DNA of 64,000 bases, taken from positions 1 to 64,000 of the forward strand of contig JASVEC010000001.1 in NCBI GenBank assembly GCA_030770535.1, written 5' to 3'. This DNA is from Batkoa obscura (taxonomy: Eukaryota; Entomophthoromycota; Entomophthoromycetes; Entomophthorales; Batkoaceae). Within the stretch, counting starts at the first letter, position 1. Each line of letters starts with the position of its first letter. Positions 21,790 through 32,590 of the stretch are shown piece after piece. The notes beneath the pieces were generated by a model. The model did no database searches, was not told the DNA's origin, and saw nothing but the letters and a program-made list of their open reading frames with translations. The position numbers and the translations under genes are program-made.

Positions 21790-22701
21790 ATGAATTCAAT
21801 AAGAAAAAGCTTCAGTGCGGTAAAAAACATAAAACCAACGCGTTCATTTAAAGTAAATTATGCAACTCTTCCAAATGATCAAGGACAGAAGGTTAAAAAT
21901 TCAATTGGAGTAAGAATTCATTAAATTTAAAGTTGAAAATATAATTTGAAAAGCCAGTTAGTTTAACCTCTTTAGGCCTGTTTTTGGCTACTGGTGCTGG
22001 GTTGTATTATTACTTGGGTCAAGAAAAGCAAAAAGTTGAAATTGAAAGAGGTCAAAGAATAAAGAGGGAAAATGAAAAAAGTTTTGGTAAACCTAAGCTT
22101 GGTGGAAATTTTGAATTAACGGATCATTTTGGGAATAAATTTAACCAAGACAACCTTTTGAATAAATATTCAATTATTTACTTTGGATTCACTCACTGTC
22201 CTGACATTTGTCCAGATGAATTGGATAAAATGTCCGAAATCGTTGAAGCAGTTGGTACTATTATTTAATATTCATTTAATATTTATTTAATATTTATTTA
22301 ATATTTTTGTTTATTAGAGAATGATTCTTCATTAAAAAACAAGCTTACTCCAATATTTATTACTTGTGATCCATTGAGAGATAGTCCAGAAGTTATTAAA
22401 GAATATTTAAACGGTAAATCATTGTTTTTTATGTTTAAACTCAATTTACATATTAGATTTCCATCCTAAATTTATTGGGCTTACTGGAACAATTGATGAT
22501 ATTGCCAAGACGTGCAAAGCATATCGGGTATATTATTCTAAGCCTCCAAAAGTAAATCCTGGTGAGGATTACTTAGTAGATCATTCAATCTTTTTTTATT
22601 TGATGGACCCAAATGGGAAGTTCGTAGATTGCTATGGTAAAGATAAGACTGCTGAACAAGCTTTCTATTCTATTAAAGGATATTTGAGTGAAAATCTATA
22701 A
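21790..22701 (+). CDS. SCO1: SCO1-like copper chaperone for cytochrome c oxidase
   Basis: Exons 21790-21909, 21954-22254, 22318-22413 and 22457-22701 give 253 residues; introns are 44, 63 and 43 nt. The basic N-terminus (MNSIRKSFSAVKNIKPTRSF) is a mitochondrial presequence, residues 41-61 form a membrane span, and the rest is a thioredoxin-fold domain facing the intermembrane space. The copper ligands are present: C122 and C126 in HCPDICPDEL, and H215 in YLVDHSIFFYL. Sco1 delivers copper to the CuA site of Cox2, so this implies a working respiratory chain. Length is normal for the family. The exon-3 donor and acceptor place the intron immediately after Asn172. Confidence 0.95.
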
Positions 22702-23582
22702 TATAGATCATTAAAATTAAATATATATGAACATGTTTTTAAAAATCAATTATAATTTGATCAGTTTTTAAGCTTAAAAAATAGTAATATAGCTGAAAGG
22801 AAAGAAATATTTCTTTATTATTTTTAAATCATAACAGTTTAAAATTTCACTACTTATAAATATTATATTTTTTAAGCTTGATTTATCTGTCTTATAAAAC
22901 ATATTATAAAATAATTATATACTTTATTACTTTAGACTATTACAGTTTTTTAAGATTAATTATTATATTGATAGCATAATAAAGTCAAATTCGAACTACA
23001 CCTATTAAGTTTATGCTTAATATTTCGGCATTTTTAATTTTATTTAAAAATTAAAAGGCGGTAGGGTATTATATCATTTTGTTTGAGCAAAGTAAATATA
23101 CTTATGTTTAATTCATCCTTTTTATGCCCCTTAAAACTTGAAATTTATTAGATATGTTAAATCATGTTGGATTATCAATGAGAAGGAGAAAAATTGACAA
23201 ATATTAGATTTGTTAAATTAATTGTTTAATTAAACATTATTTATAATCTAATTTAGTTAAAACTAAAAATCACTATAAAATAATCTATAAGAAATCAATT
23301 AAAGGAGTAAAAAGGACAAATGAATATAAATTAAATAAATAAAAGTTTATTATTATAAACATAGTTAGCTCCTAAAATTGATGATTGGGTGTCTTGAATA
23401 TAATCAAAAAATGTTAAGAAAATTAAACCAATATTTAAAAACCCGATTTAAACTACCCCCTCACCCCATAATTACTAACCTTATTTAGCAGCTTTAAATT
23501 CAAAAGGAGACAGTAAAGCAATAATATTAAAATGATATTGATCATAAAAATACATTCGTCTTTTTCAATTCTATTTATCACC
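22702..23582. other. Intergenic region upstream of first 7TM-RGS gene
   Basis: AT-rich spacer with no gene or repeat family member recognised. It carries the promoter of the 7TM-RGS gene at its right end. Confidence 0.6.
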
Positions 23583-25088
23583 ATGGCTTTAGATAATATA
23601 AATGATAATATAGTGATTACTATCATGTTCTTTTGGAACTTATTTATAGTAGGTTCGTCAGTATTATTTGTACATTTGCGAAGCAATTTGACTATAAAAT
23701 TTCGAAATGTTGGATTAACATTATATGGGGTTGTAGCTACATTACTCCTTACAAATATTTATTTTATGACAATGCTGAGACCTTCTACTGTCCCTTGTCA
23801 TTTTGTTTTATGGGCTATTTCCTTATGCGCTCCTTCTTGGTTCTTATCTCTTTTTGGAAAGTTTTTTTTACTAGCCTTTAGTTACCAGCATGCAAAATCA
23901 AAATTGAAGGCAAATACAGCTCTAACCTTTTTGGATAGCAACCATGCCAGCAGTATAAATCACGATAGTAATAAAAAGAATAGCAATCTTTTCAATTTAT
24001 TTAGAAGAGATAAACATGAATCATCCAGAGATGCCGAATTGGGTCGTAATTGGTATCATCAGAATAGAAATCGATGGACAACTCAATCAGTATGTGTATG
24101 TATTATTATTATGCTTGGTTTTCATGCCGTGGTAGCTGCATTGACACAATGGTTAGACCCAAAGTATCATGTGTTAGCAACACCGCAATTAAATTGTATT
24201 CAAGGTAATGGTATGATTCCATTGTTTATTACTGCTATCTTATATTTTGGTGTTGGAGGCCCACTCTTAGTTATTCTACTATGGCCAGCTAAAGATGCTT
24301 ACTGGCTTAAGTTTGAGTTGGTAGCTTTAGTATTGACTACTTCTCCAATCATTACCTTATTTTTACTATTCACTTATGTTGGATTTCTTGGGGAGAAATT
24401 TTATCCAGTTATATTTTTACTACCATTCCATTTACTAACTCATTGCTCATCTATAGTCATTCCTATATTAGATGTGTATCGTAATCATTTAAAGAAAACA
24501 CCAAATAACTTTGCCAAGTTTCACCTCATGTTGAAAGATCCAGATCAATTTACCGATTTTAAAGAGTTCACTGTCAGTGACTTTACAATTGAAAACCCCT
24601 TATTTTATGAAGCATATATTACTTTTTTAAATGAATATGACCCTAATTTATTATTAAATAATCCACTACACCAAATTGATTCAAACCTTACAAAGAAATC
24701 AATTTTACCTAAGCTAATACCAAACAAATGGAATCCATTACAAAGTACAGCCCATTTAAATGAGCCCCACAGTGTAAATAACAATAATATCTTGATGGAA
24801 AATATTTCACGTGATGTTGAAAGCACTATAATAACCGTTGATAAGAACCTAGCCTTAACGCCTTTAAATGGAAAAGAGACAAGGGAGCTATTGAATATCT
24901 ATGAAAAATTTATTGCCCCTGGCTCCGATTATCAGTTGAATTTAAATGGAACAACTGTAAGACAAATAAAAATGAGAATTAATAACCAAGAGTATGATCC
25001 ACTGATGTACATGCCAGCTTTAAATGAAGTACTCGATTCAATGTATCGTAATACCTACGTTCGTTTTATAAAATTTCAGCAATTTTAA
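23583..25088 (+). CDS. Seven-transmembrane RGS-domain receptor, paralog 1
   Basis: Intronless, 501 residues. I start at ATG 23583 (CACCATGG context) rather than the upstream ATG 23532, because this gives MALDN, matching the paralog's MALGS and its exact length of 501. Seven hydrophobic segments lie at about 9-30, 43-62, 72-98, 168-189, 210-234, 244-266 and 273-297. An RGS domain follows (about 312-500): FTDFKEFTVSDFTIENPLFYEAY opens it and NEVLDSMYRNTYVRFIKF closes it. Between its two halves sits an insertion of about 70 polar residues (358-430). Known 7TM-RGS proteins (plant AtRGS1, fungal GprK-type) accelerate GTP hydrolysis by G-alpha at the membrane. The ligand is unknown. Loop 3 (about 105-165) is polar and is where the paralogs differ most. 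Confidence 0.82.
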   Translation: MALDNINDNIVITIMFFWNLFIVGSSVLFVHLRSNLTIKFRNVGLTLYGVVATLLLTNIYFMTMLRPSTVPCHFVLWAISLCAPSWFLSLFGKFFLLAFSYQHAKSKLKANTALTFLDSNHASSINHDSNKKNSNLFNLFRRDKHESSRDAELGRNWYHQNRNRWTTQSVCVCIIIMLGFHAVVAALTQWLDPKYHVLATPQLNCIQGNGMIPLFITAILYFGVGGPLLVILLWPAKDAYWLKFELVALVLTTSPIITLFLLFTYVGFLGEKFYPVIFLLPFHLLTHCSSIVIPILDVYRNHLKKTPNNFAKFHLMLKDPDQFTDFKEFTVSDFTIENPLFYEAYITFLNEYDPNLLLNNPLHQIDSNLTKKSILPKLIPNKWNPLQSTAHLNEPHSVNNNNILMENISRDVESTIITVDKNLALTPLNGKETRELLNIYEKFIAPGSDYQLNLNGTTVRQIKMRINNQEYDPLMYMPALNEVLDSMYRNTYVRFIKFQQF

Positions 25089-25257
25089 CTCCTTTATGTC
25101 TATATTTTTTATAAAATTGATTCATCCTTATTTCATATTTTTAATTCAATAAACTTAGATTTAAATAAGAATGAAGTTTATTTAAGTACTAACTTTAAAT
25201 TGTACTTGTACCTTATAATTAATATATTAATTTTTTATTGAATATTAAAAGCTATAT

Positions 25258-25356
25258 GGAGATGTTTTTTGTGGTTTCATTATTTTTCCCATTTTTTAAG
25301 CGCTATTTGAGTGGAAAGATTGTTAGTAAAATTGTTGAACAAAAAAATACATCCCC
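25258..25356 (-). mobile_element. Miniature TIR element (GGGGATGT family), copy 5
   Basis: Reverse orientation; ends TAT-GGAGATG and ATCCCC-ATAT. Lies 170 bp beyond the stop codon of the first 7TM-RGS gene. Confidence 0.9.
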
Positions 25357-25611
25357 ATATTCATTCCAGCTTTTATAACTATAACAAAACTAGGTATGAA
25401 AATTTGTATAAATATTTTTGAGCATAGGGAAGTGAAGCTTTCAAGCGTTTTGTTGGGAGTAAAATTTTTTAAACGCAAGTTTGATGAGAATCGGAAAAGG
25501 AAAGAGGAAATGAAGCTATGGTAATGATGGAAAGTATCATAATTCCTTTCTTTTAGGTTCAAGTTTTAGAAGGTTATATTTAATATTTGAAATTCCATTT
25601 TGTACAGAAGG

Positions 25612-25707
25612 AATGCCGCTTTTTGTTTCAATATTTAGTTAATATTTTTTACTCAATTTTGAATTAAATAAAAAATGAAAAAAATAATGAAACATAAAAG
25701 ATATTCC
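25612..25707 (+). mobile_element. Degenerate copy of the GGGGATGT miniature element
   Basis: TTTTTGTTTCAATATTTAG at the left and AAAAAATGAAAAAAATAATG then AAAC at the right follow the consensus in order, but the AGCGCT core and GGGG ends are eroded. An older insertion of the same family. Confidence 0.5.
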
Positions 25708-26267
25708 TAAGTATTATTTGAAAAAGAAATCAATGTTTAATATGCTGAATTTGAATATCCTTAGATATAAATTATTTCAAAAATAAACAAGCTATAAAAA
25801 CTGGAAATCATCTTTTTCATATAAAATCATATAAAAAAACAATACTGCTAAAAAATATCATTTAAGCATAGTGTATTAGTTTTGAGTAAATAAAAGCTAT
25901 AAATTCTTTTAAATGTATAATTATTTAAAGCTTGCTTTTATAACTAATTTATTTATTAGCTTTTTCTTTTATTTAATAGGGCTCAGACTGAATAAAATTA
26001 TGAAATATATACAATCATTGGGTAATTGTTACAACATACGAATAAAAACAACCCATAGTTCGAGTTTATTTTTATTTATAACTTTAGGCAAAGCATACTC
26101 CCAAATTAAGTAATATGGCAATTGAAGATTATTTAAAACTCAGGGTTTCCAAGAATAATTTGTACAATAATTTACAAAACGATTAAGTGGTGGATAAAAG
26201 AAAAATAATTGAATTTTTATTTTTATTACTTTTTATTTCACCTTAATCTATTTTAAAAAAACTCAAA

Positions 26268-27578
26268 ATGTTAAAGTTTAACACTACCCTAGCCCAGAAT
26301 ATATTAGTCGGGTTTATATGTTTCTGTTGTCCAGGGATGTTCAATGCGTTAAATGGTATCGGAGGAGGAGGTTTAGAAGATCCAACTGTTGCCTCAAACG
26401 CTTTAGTTGCGCTCTATACCACATTTTCTTTAGTAGGAGCTTTCGCTGGTGGTGCTATTAACAATATCTTAGGGACCAAGCTTACTATGTTAATAGGTTG
26501 CTTAACCTTTGCGCTATACTCTGGTTCATTATTAGCTTATAATAATATTGAAAATCATGCTATAGGTTCGCCTCTTGTTATTGCAGCAGGTGCCATTCTA
26601 GGGATTGGTGCAGCTATGTTGTGGTCAGCACAAGGCGCATTAATGATGGCATACCCTTTAGAAAGTGAAAAAGGGAAATTCATTTCGGTTTTTTGGGTTA
26701 TATTTAATATTGGAGGTGTATTAGGCGGCTTGATTTCATTTGGCATTAATTTTAATAACAGTTCAGCTGGGGTAACCTCTGGTACTTACATTGCCTTTAT
26801 GTCATTAATGATAGTTGGAGCATTAATTGCATTGTTGTTATTACCACCTAATAAGGTTGTCCGTTCTGATGGCTCTCCAATAGAGGTTCCGAAATATCCA
26901 TCGCCTATTGAAGAAATTAAAGGAGTCGCAAAGGTATTTTTTGATTTTAAGATGATATTGTTGATTCCGTTATTCCTCTCTTCTAATTGGTATTATACTT
27001 ATGAATTTAATACATATAATGGGTTATTATTTAATATACGTACTCGTTCACTTAATAATGCCTTATACTGGGGTACTCAAATGATTTCTGCTACTATATG
27101 GGGTAAGCTGTTAGATAATCCAAAAATGACGCGTAAGCAAAGAGGTTTCTTGGCTTTGTCTTTATTAGCATTGATTGTTTCTGCCATTTGGGGTGGGGGT
27201 TTGGCTGTACAGCTTAATTTTTCAGTAGAAAATCCACCTAAGCCAATTGATTTCAGTGATAGTGGTTATGTTGGATTAGTATTTTTGTATATTTTTTATG
27301 GATTGGCTGATTCATTGGTACAAACCACTTCCTATTGGGTAATGGGGGCACTATCTAATGACTCTGCAGTTTTATCCCGTTATGCTGGTTTCTATAAAGG
27401 CATACAATCTGCTGGAGCAGCAGTTGCCTGGCGATTGAATGCTATTAAAACTGCTTATCTCGTTGAATTGATCATTAATTGGGCTTTAATAGTAGCTGGG
27501 TGTATAGCTGCACTTATAGTTGCTACTAAGATTAAAGAGTCTTCAAAAGTTGAACAAGAAGATAAAGTAGCTTATTAA
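26268..27578 (+). CDS. UNC93-like major facilitator superfamily protein
   Basis: Intronless, 436 residues, 11-12 hydrophobic segments. The start, FNTTLAQNILVGFICFCCPGMFNALNGIGGGG, is the typical beginning of the fungal UNC-93-like/DUF895 family, followed by FSLVGAFAGGAINNILGTK (the first MFS loop) and GAAMLWSAQGALMMAYP. The C-terminus ends in a charged tail. Such proteins sit in the plasma or vacuolar membrane; their substrates are mostly unknown. The mid-loop (residues about 200-225, PPNKVVRSDGSPIEVPKYPS) is normal for the family. It lies between the two 7TM-RGS paralogs on the same strand. Family is confident; transport function is inferred. Confidence 0.85.
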   Translation: MLKFNTTLAQNILVGFICFCCPGMFNALNGIGGGGLEDPTVASNALVALYTTFSLVGAFAGGAINNILGTKLTMLIGCLTFALYSGSLLAYNNIENHAIGSPLVIAAGAILGIGAAMLWSAQGALMMAYPLESEKGKFISVFWVIFNIGGVLGGLISFGINFNNSSAGVTSGTYIAFMSLMIVGALIALLLLPPNKVVRSDGSPIEVPKYPSPIEEIKGVAKVFFDFKMILLIPLFLSSNWYYTYEFNTYNGLLFNIRTRSLNNALYWGTQMISATIWGKLLDNPKMTRKQRGFLALSLLALIVSAIWGGGLAVQLNFSVENPPKPIDFSDSGYVGLVFLYIFYGLADSLVQTTSYWVMGALSNDSAVLSRYAGFYKGIQSAGAAVAWRLNAIKTAYLVELIINWALIVAGCIAALIVATKIKESSKVEQEDKVAY

Positions 27579-27715
27579 AGTTAATTATTAACCCAAATAA
27601 ATAAAGATAAATATTTAAACAAATTAACCAAGAAATATTTATTTTCAAGGTCTTATTATTTAATAAAAATTGGTTTTATTCGTTTAAATTAATATAAATT
27701 AAACAGTATAATAAA

Positions 27716-27810
27716 GATGTTTTTTTGGTTTCATTACTTTTTCCATTTTTTAAGCGCTATTTGAGCGGAAAAGGTGTTAGTAAATTTCTTAAACAAAAAA
27801 ATACATCCTC
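27716..27810 (-). mobile_element. Miniature TIR element (GGGGATGT family), copy 6
   Basis: Reverse orientation, good core; left end slightly diverged (AAGATGTTTTTTTGG), right end ATCCTC-ATAT. About 140 bp beyond the UNC93-like stop codon. Confidence 0.88.
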
Positions 27811-27984
27811 ATATCTTCTATTTGTTTGTAGCCCATTTCTATCATCTAGAGTCGTTTTCTAAAGTAAAAATATTATGTTTAAAAGATACTAGTTTGTGTT
27901 TTAAATATTTCATCATAATCAATAAACTTATTTTAGATGAGAAAATAAATTCAAATAATCTACTGTAATTATATAAATTATATA

Positions 27985-28075
27985 GTGATGTTTCTTTTTT
28001 AAGAAATTTACTAACACATTTTCCTCTCAGTAGCATGTAAAAAATGGAAATAATGATAAAACCAAAAATACCTTC
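27985..28075 (+). mobile_element. Miniature TIR element (GGGGATGT family), degenerate copy 7
   Basis: GTGATGTTTCTTTTTTAAG at the left and AAAATGGAAATAATGATAAA then ACC at the right match the family; the core reads GTAGCATG instead of TAGCGCT. Only about 175 bp from copy 6, in opposite orientation. Confidence 0.65.
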
Positions 28076-28565
28076 ATATAAAGATTACAAATAAATCTAC
28101 ACTATATAAAGAACTTGATTTGAGGTTCATTGCTAGCTTTATATAAGATCATTTCAAAAGTAATCCTCTTTTTTGGTAAAAAAAGCTAGTTATTAGCTGC
28201 AGCATTAAATACCCTTTATCTTTATAAAAACTTACACCAAAAAACTTATCTACAGTAGTTGTATACAATTCCCACTTTAAATTATCAAAAAAGGAAATTT
28301 CTTATGAAGTTATCTAATCAAAAACCATTTTATGTTAAGAGATTATCATCAAAATTTAGGCTTCAATACTATAATGAGCACTATTTTTGGAACTTTATTG
28401 TTTTAATACTGTGATATACATAAAGCGTTGTGATATAGCTTCAATGATTTTATATTGAAAATTGTAATGATAATGATGAATTAAAAGTACTATTAAAAAA
28501 ATGTATTATGTTTTTTATGACAATACTAGGTGGGTTACTTTTGCTTTATCTTTTAGGGTTCCTTG

Positions 28566-28709
28566 ATGTCTGTTAAAGATATGGAAACCAAGGAAAATAA
28601 AAGTAGCGACACCAACTTCCATGCTGAAATCATTAATAAGCACAAGAAGCTATTTTATCAATCTAAAGTTGGGTTATTGAATAGTGTGCACATAGCTTTC
28701 AAGGTTTAA
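28566..28709 (+). other. Unassigned 47-codon ORF
   Basis: ATG frame encoding MSVKDMETKENKSSDTNFHA and a further 27 residues, ending HIAFKV. Charged and polar, with no match to a family that I know. Codon balance is less A/T-driven than surrounding spacer. It could be a small protein, an exon of an unrecognised gene, or chance. Confidence 0.2.
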
Positions 28710-29256
28710 AGTTCTTCTGTCCTTATTTTATGCTATTTGGTAATATGAGCTTAATCTAAATAATTCGATGTCTTTCAAAATCTTTTCAAAAGTAATGAGT
28801 TTTATATTACGACTCTATATTATTTTAAGATTTAATCATAATCCCTTTACAGAATTATCCTCACGCACTTAAATTATTTAAATATAAATCTCATTACCTT
28901 ACCCCTTAATATATTAACCTAATAAAAATTAAACCGATGCTCAAAATATAAACATAGGGTAATATATAGTATGGTATATATAAAAGTATAATAACAATAG
29001 CCTTTTGATAATAATTAGATCTAAAAATATACTCAAATTAAATAGTCATATATATTAAGATAGCATTTATCTAATAAAAAAGAAATTAAATTTTTGGTAA
29101 TAAACCCTTGCTCCTTAAAAATAATTAACTTAAAAAGGATATTATACCAACTATATAAACTCCTTTCTGATATAGGCCTTTCCTTAGAAACCTAAAAGTA
29201 TTAAAAATTAAAAATTTGTTTTCTTATTATTTATTTTTAATTATTTATTTATAAAA

Positions 29257-30762
29257 ATGGCTTTAGGCAGCATTGATGATAATGTAATAATCGGGGTTAT
29301 GTTCGTATGGAACTTATTCATTTTGAGTACATCTGGATTATTCTACTATCTACGCTCAAACTTAACCGTTAAGTTTCGTAATGTGCCATTGACTTTGTTA
29401 GGGGTCATTAGTACTCTATTACTTAGTAATACTTATTTTATAACAATCTTAAAACCCAACACAGTACCGTGCTATTTTGTTCTATGGGCTTTATCCTTAG
29501 GCGCACCAACCTGGTTTTTGACCTTTTTTGGCAAATATTTTTTATTGGCTTTTAGCTATCAACATGCCAAATCCAAATTGAAAGCTAATAGTGATCTCAC
29601 CTTTTTAGAAGATAGTTCCGCTGTTACGGATAAAAATGAGCTGGGCTTAAATACTAACTTGGATTCAACGTACCCTTCAACTGTAGGTTTCTTTACCAAT
29701 TTAAAAAATAACCGGGATGTAGAGTTGGGTCGCAATTGGTATCATCAAAATAGGAATCGATGGACAACTCAATCGGTATGTGTATGTATTATTGTTATGC
29801 TTGGATTTCATGCTGTAGTAGCTGCGTTGACTCAATGGTTGGATCCAAATTACCATAAATTAGCAGTTCCTCAGTTAAATTGTATTCAAGGTAATGGTAT
29901 GATTCCGTTGTTTGCTACCGCTATTTTGTATTTCGGTGTTGGTGGGCCATTCTTGGTTATTATGTTGTGGCCTGCTAAAGACGCTTACTGGCTTAAGTTT
30001 GAGTTGGTAGCTTTAGTATTGACTACTTCTCCAATCATTACCTTATTTTTATTATTTACTTATGTACAAACTCTTGGAGATAGATTCTACCCTGTAGCAT
30101 TCTTATTCCCATTTCATTTATTAACTCATTGCTCATCTATATTAATTCCTGTTATAGATGTGTACCGAATGCATTTAAAGAAAACACCAAATAACTTTGC
30201 CAAGTTCCACCTCATGTTGAAAGATCCAGATCAATTTACCGATTTTAAAGAGTTCACTGTCAGTGACTTTACAATTGAAAACCCCTTATTTTATGAAGCA
30301 TATATTACTTTTTTAAATGAATATGACCCTAATTTATTAAACGACAAAGTCGATCATCAATCTGATATCAAGAAACATACACGTTCTTTAATCCCGAAAA
30401 TGATAAAGTCTAAGTGGAATCCTTTAAGTTCTAGCAGCAACCTTGGTGCCGATACAGGCAAAGATGTACCAATGGAAAGGTTGAGTAACAATGTAGTACA
30501 GGTATTGAGAAGTAATCAAAGCACTGCTTTACGCCCCATGACAGGTAACGAGACAAGAAAGCTTATCCAGCTTTATGATAGATTTATTGCACCTGGATCC
30601 GATTATCAATTGAATTTGAATGGTACTACCGTAAGACAGATTAAAATGAAAATTAATAGTCAGGAATATGATCCATTGATGTTGATGCCCGCTTTAAATG
30701 AAGTACTCGATTCAATGTACCGTAATACATATGTGCGTTTTATCAAGTTCCAGCAGTTTTAA
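29257..30762 (+). CDS. Seven-transmembrane RGS-domain receptor, paralog 2
   Basis: Intronless, 501 residues, same layout as the gene at 23583: seven membrane spans in the first 300 residues and an RGS domain from about 312 to 500 with a polar insertion of about 70 residues between its halves. ATG 29257 is the first in frame. Sequence is best conserved around the fourth to seventh spans (RNRWTTQSVCVCI) and in the RGS halves, and least in the third cytoplasmic-type loop (SSAVTDKNELGLNTN) and the RGS insertion. Two stretches are almost identical in DNA to paralog 1 (29983-30051 and 30172-30339) although flanking sequence is well diverged. Probably a membrane-bound GTPase-activating receptor for a G-alpha subunit. 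Confidence 0.82.
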   Translation: MALGSIDDNVIIGVMFVWNLFILSTSGLFYYLRSNLTVKFRNVPLTLLGVISTLLLSNTYFITILKPNTVPCYFVLWALSLGAPTWFLTFFGKYFLLAFSYQHAKSKLKANSDLTFLEDSSAVTDKNELGLNTNLDSTYPSTVGFFTNLKNNRDVELGRNWYHQNRNRWTTQSVCVCIIVMLGFHAVVAALTQWLDPNYHKLAVPQLNCIQGNGMIPLFATAILYFGVGGPFLVIMLWPAKDAYWLKFELVALVLTTSPIITLFLLFTYVQTLGDRFYPVAFLFPFHLLTHCSSILIPVIDVYRMHLKKTPNNFAKFHLMLKDPDQFTDFKEFTVSDFTIENPLFYEAYITFLNEYDPNLLNDKVDHQSDIKKHTRSLIPKMIKSKWNPLSSSSNLGADTGKDVPMERLSNNVVQVLRSNQSTALRPMTGNETRKLIQLYDRFIAPGSDYQLNLNGTTVRQIKMKINSQEYDPLMLMPALNEVLDSMYRNTYVRFIKFQQF

Positions 30763-31574
30763 TTTTTCTATTCCTTTTACTATGAGTTATGTTCAAATAA
30801 ATGTTTATTTTGTTAATAAAAACTTTGACTTTCATTATATCTATGGTTTACATGGATAAATTTATAACTATGTTATAGTAAAAAGTATTTGGTACTACAG
30901 CCTTAATTATTAATGTCTCCGTAAGTTTTGAAATAATTTGAATTCACAATATATAAATATACAAGAGTTCATTGTTAATTAAATTGATGATAATGCTTAT
31001 ACAGGAGTAAAATATAACTTAATTTAATGTTTTAGTTATGAGTTAAAAAAATCAAATATTCAGTTTATAAAATCATTCTATTAAAATAACCAATTTTTAA
31101 ACATCCTATTTTTTAAATTAGTTATTTCTAGAAGCTTTTATTATAAAACTATGGATCTATTCAAATTTAATATTCAGATTTAATATTCAGATTCATTTTG
31201 CTTAGCTTTATAAAAATTATTTTTATATTCAATTTCATATTACTTTTGTATATTACAACTATTGATAATATTTTACTCTCAACATACTTTTTGATCACTT
31301 CAAACTTTTAATTTCACCAAGTATTTTATAGCCAATGAAGCTAATTTAGTAGCTATACTCATAGTCTATTGCCAAAAGAATCTATTTTTTTAATCCAATA
31401 AAAAATCTAATCGTTAAACCCCTCAAAGAGGAATTAAAATGGTACGATTTCATAGTAAGTTAAAGATGCAGAGATTTAATTTGCTAAAAAATTTAGTGTT
31501 ATGATTCGCTCATAAATCGAACTAACAAAAAAAGTATAAAAAGGTTTTATCAAAACATAGATTGAGAAAGAAAG
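30763..31574. other. Intergenic region with ERG25 promoter
   Basis: AT-rich spacer without repeats of the named families. A TATAAAAA box at 31535-31542, about 33 bp before the ERG25 start codon, is the likely core promoter. Confidence 0.6.
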
Positions 31575-32590
31575 ATGATAACCGAAATACAAGCATTTGT
31601 TCAACAAACAGTCGAAAGTTGTTTAGAAGAACCAAAGTTTATTATTCCTGATGGTTATCTTCCCAATGTGTTTGAAAGTGCATGGATGGAAATGTTCAAA
31701 TATGGAAATCCTTGGTTAGTGATCACCGTGTTTTCTCTGTGCTTACATGAGATTTTTTATTTCGGTAGGTATATTCCCTATATGATATATGACCAGATGC
31801 CTTCTTTACAGAAATACAAGCTTCAAGAGGTAAAACTATTTGTTATTTATATATTATAAAATTAAACCGTATTTAGGATAAAGTAGTAACCTCTGAGGAG
31901 AGGTGGCACTGTACAAGGCAAGTGCTATTTGTACATTTCTTTTATGCTGGCGCTTATATCGTTTTCTTTTACCCCATTGCTAAAACCCTTGGTTTAGACT
32001 TTTTTAAAATTCCATTCCCAGATTGGTAAGTCAATATTTATATTTTATAAAGCTAATATTTAATTATTAAAAACAGGAAAGAGCTTTTTGTTCATTTAGC
32101 CGTCTGCTTCATTGTTGAAGATTCTTGGCATTACTGGTTACATCGCGCTATGCATTATGGTCCTTTCTATAAATATATCCACAAAGTTCACCACGAATAC
32201 TCCGCCCCCTTTGGTATTGCCGCCGAATATGCTCACCCCATTGAAGTAGCACTATTAGGCTTAGGTTCCTTTTTGGGACCCATGTTAATTTTGGGTGTAA
32301 GCGGAAATATGCATGCAATTACAGCAGAAATCTTTGTAGCTTTACGCATCTGTCAAGCTGTGGAAGCTCACTCAGGTTATGATTTACCTTGGTCCTTACA
32401 TAATATTATCCCATTTTGGGCTGGTGCTGAACATCATGATTTCCATCACCAAGCTTTTGTTGATTGCTATGCATCATCCTTCCGTTGGAACGATTCCATC
32501 TTTGGAACTGATAGTAAATACCACTCTGCTAGAGAGCGTATGAGACAAAAGAAATTAAAGATGAGTCAGAATAAGGATAAGACTCAGTAA
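31575..32590 (+). CDS. ERG25: C-4 methylsterol oxidase
   Basis: Exons 31575-31829, 31877-32025 and 32077-32590 give 305 residues; introns 47 and 51 nt. The di-iron histidine clusters of the fatty-acid hydroxylase family are present: HRAMH, HKVHHEYSAPFG and HHDFHH, plus the upstream DSWHYW. Several hydrophobic spans surround them. Erg25 oxidises the C-4 methyl groups of 4,4-dimethylzymosterol in the ER during ergosterol synthesis. The C-terminus KDKTQ has lysines at -3 and -5, a KxKxx ER-retrieval signal. Length is normal. It shows that the organism makes sterols aerobically. Confidence 0.95.

Larger units (their letters stand above)
25089..26267. other. Intergenic region with two copies of the small TIR element
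   Basis: Contains a good copy (25258-25356) and a degenerate copy (25612-25707) of the GGGGATGT family. Short frames at 25323-25562 and 25913-26113 have no coding character. Confidence 0.6.
27579..29256. other. Intergenic region with two small TIR elements
   Basis: Holds copies of the GGGGATGT family at 27716-27810 and 27985-28075. A 47-codon ATG frame at 28566-28709 has plausible codon use but no recognisable family. The last ~40 bp before the next ATG are T/A-rich promoter-like sequence. Confidence 0.55.

Noticed and set aside
23532-23582. Upstream ATG of the first 7TM-RGS gene
   Set aside because: The downstream ATG has better context and gives the same length and N-terminus as the paralog.
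25913-26113. 66-codon frame before the UNC93-like gene
   Set aside because: Lysine/phenylalanine-rich translation typical of A/T-rich spacer; no domain.
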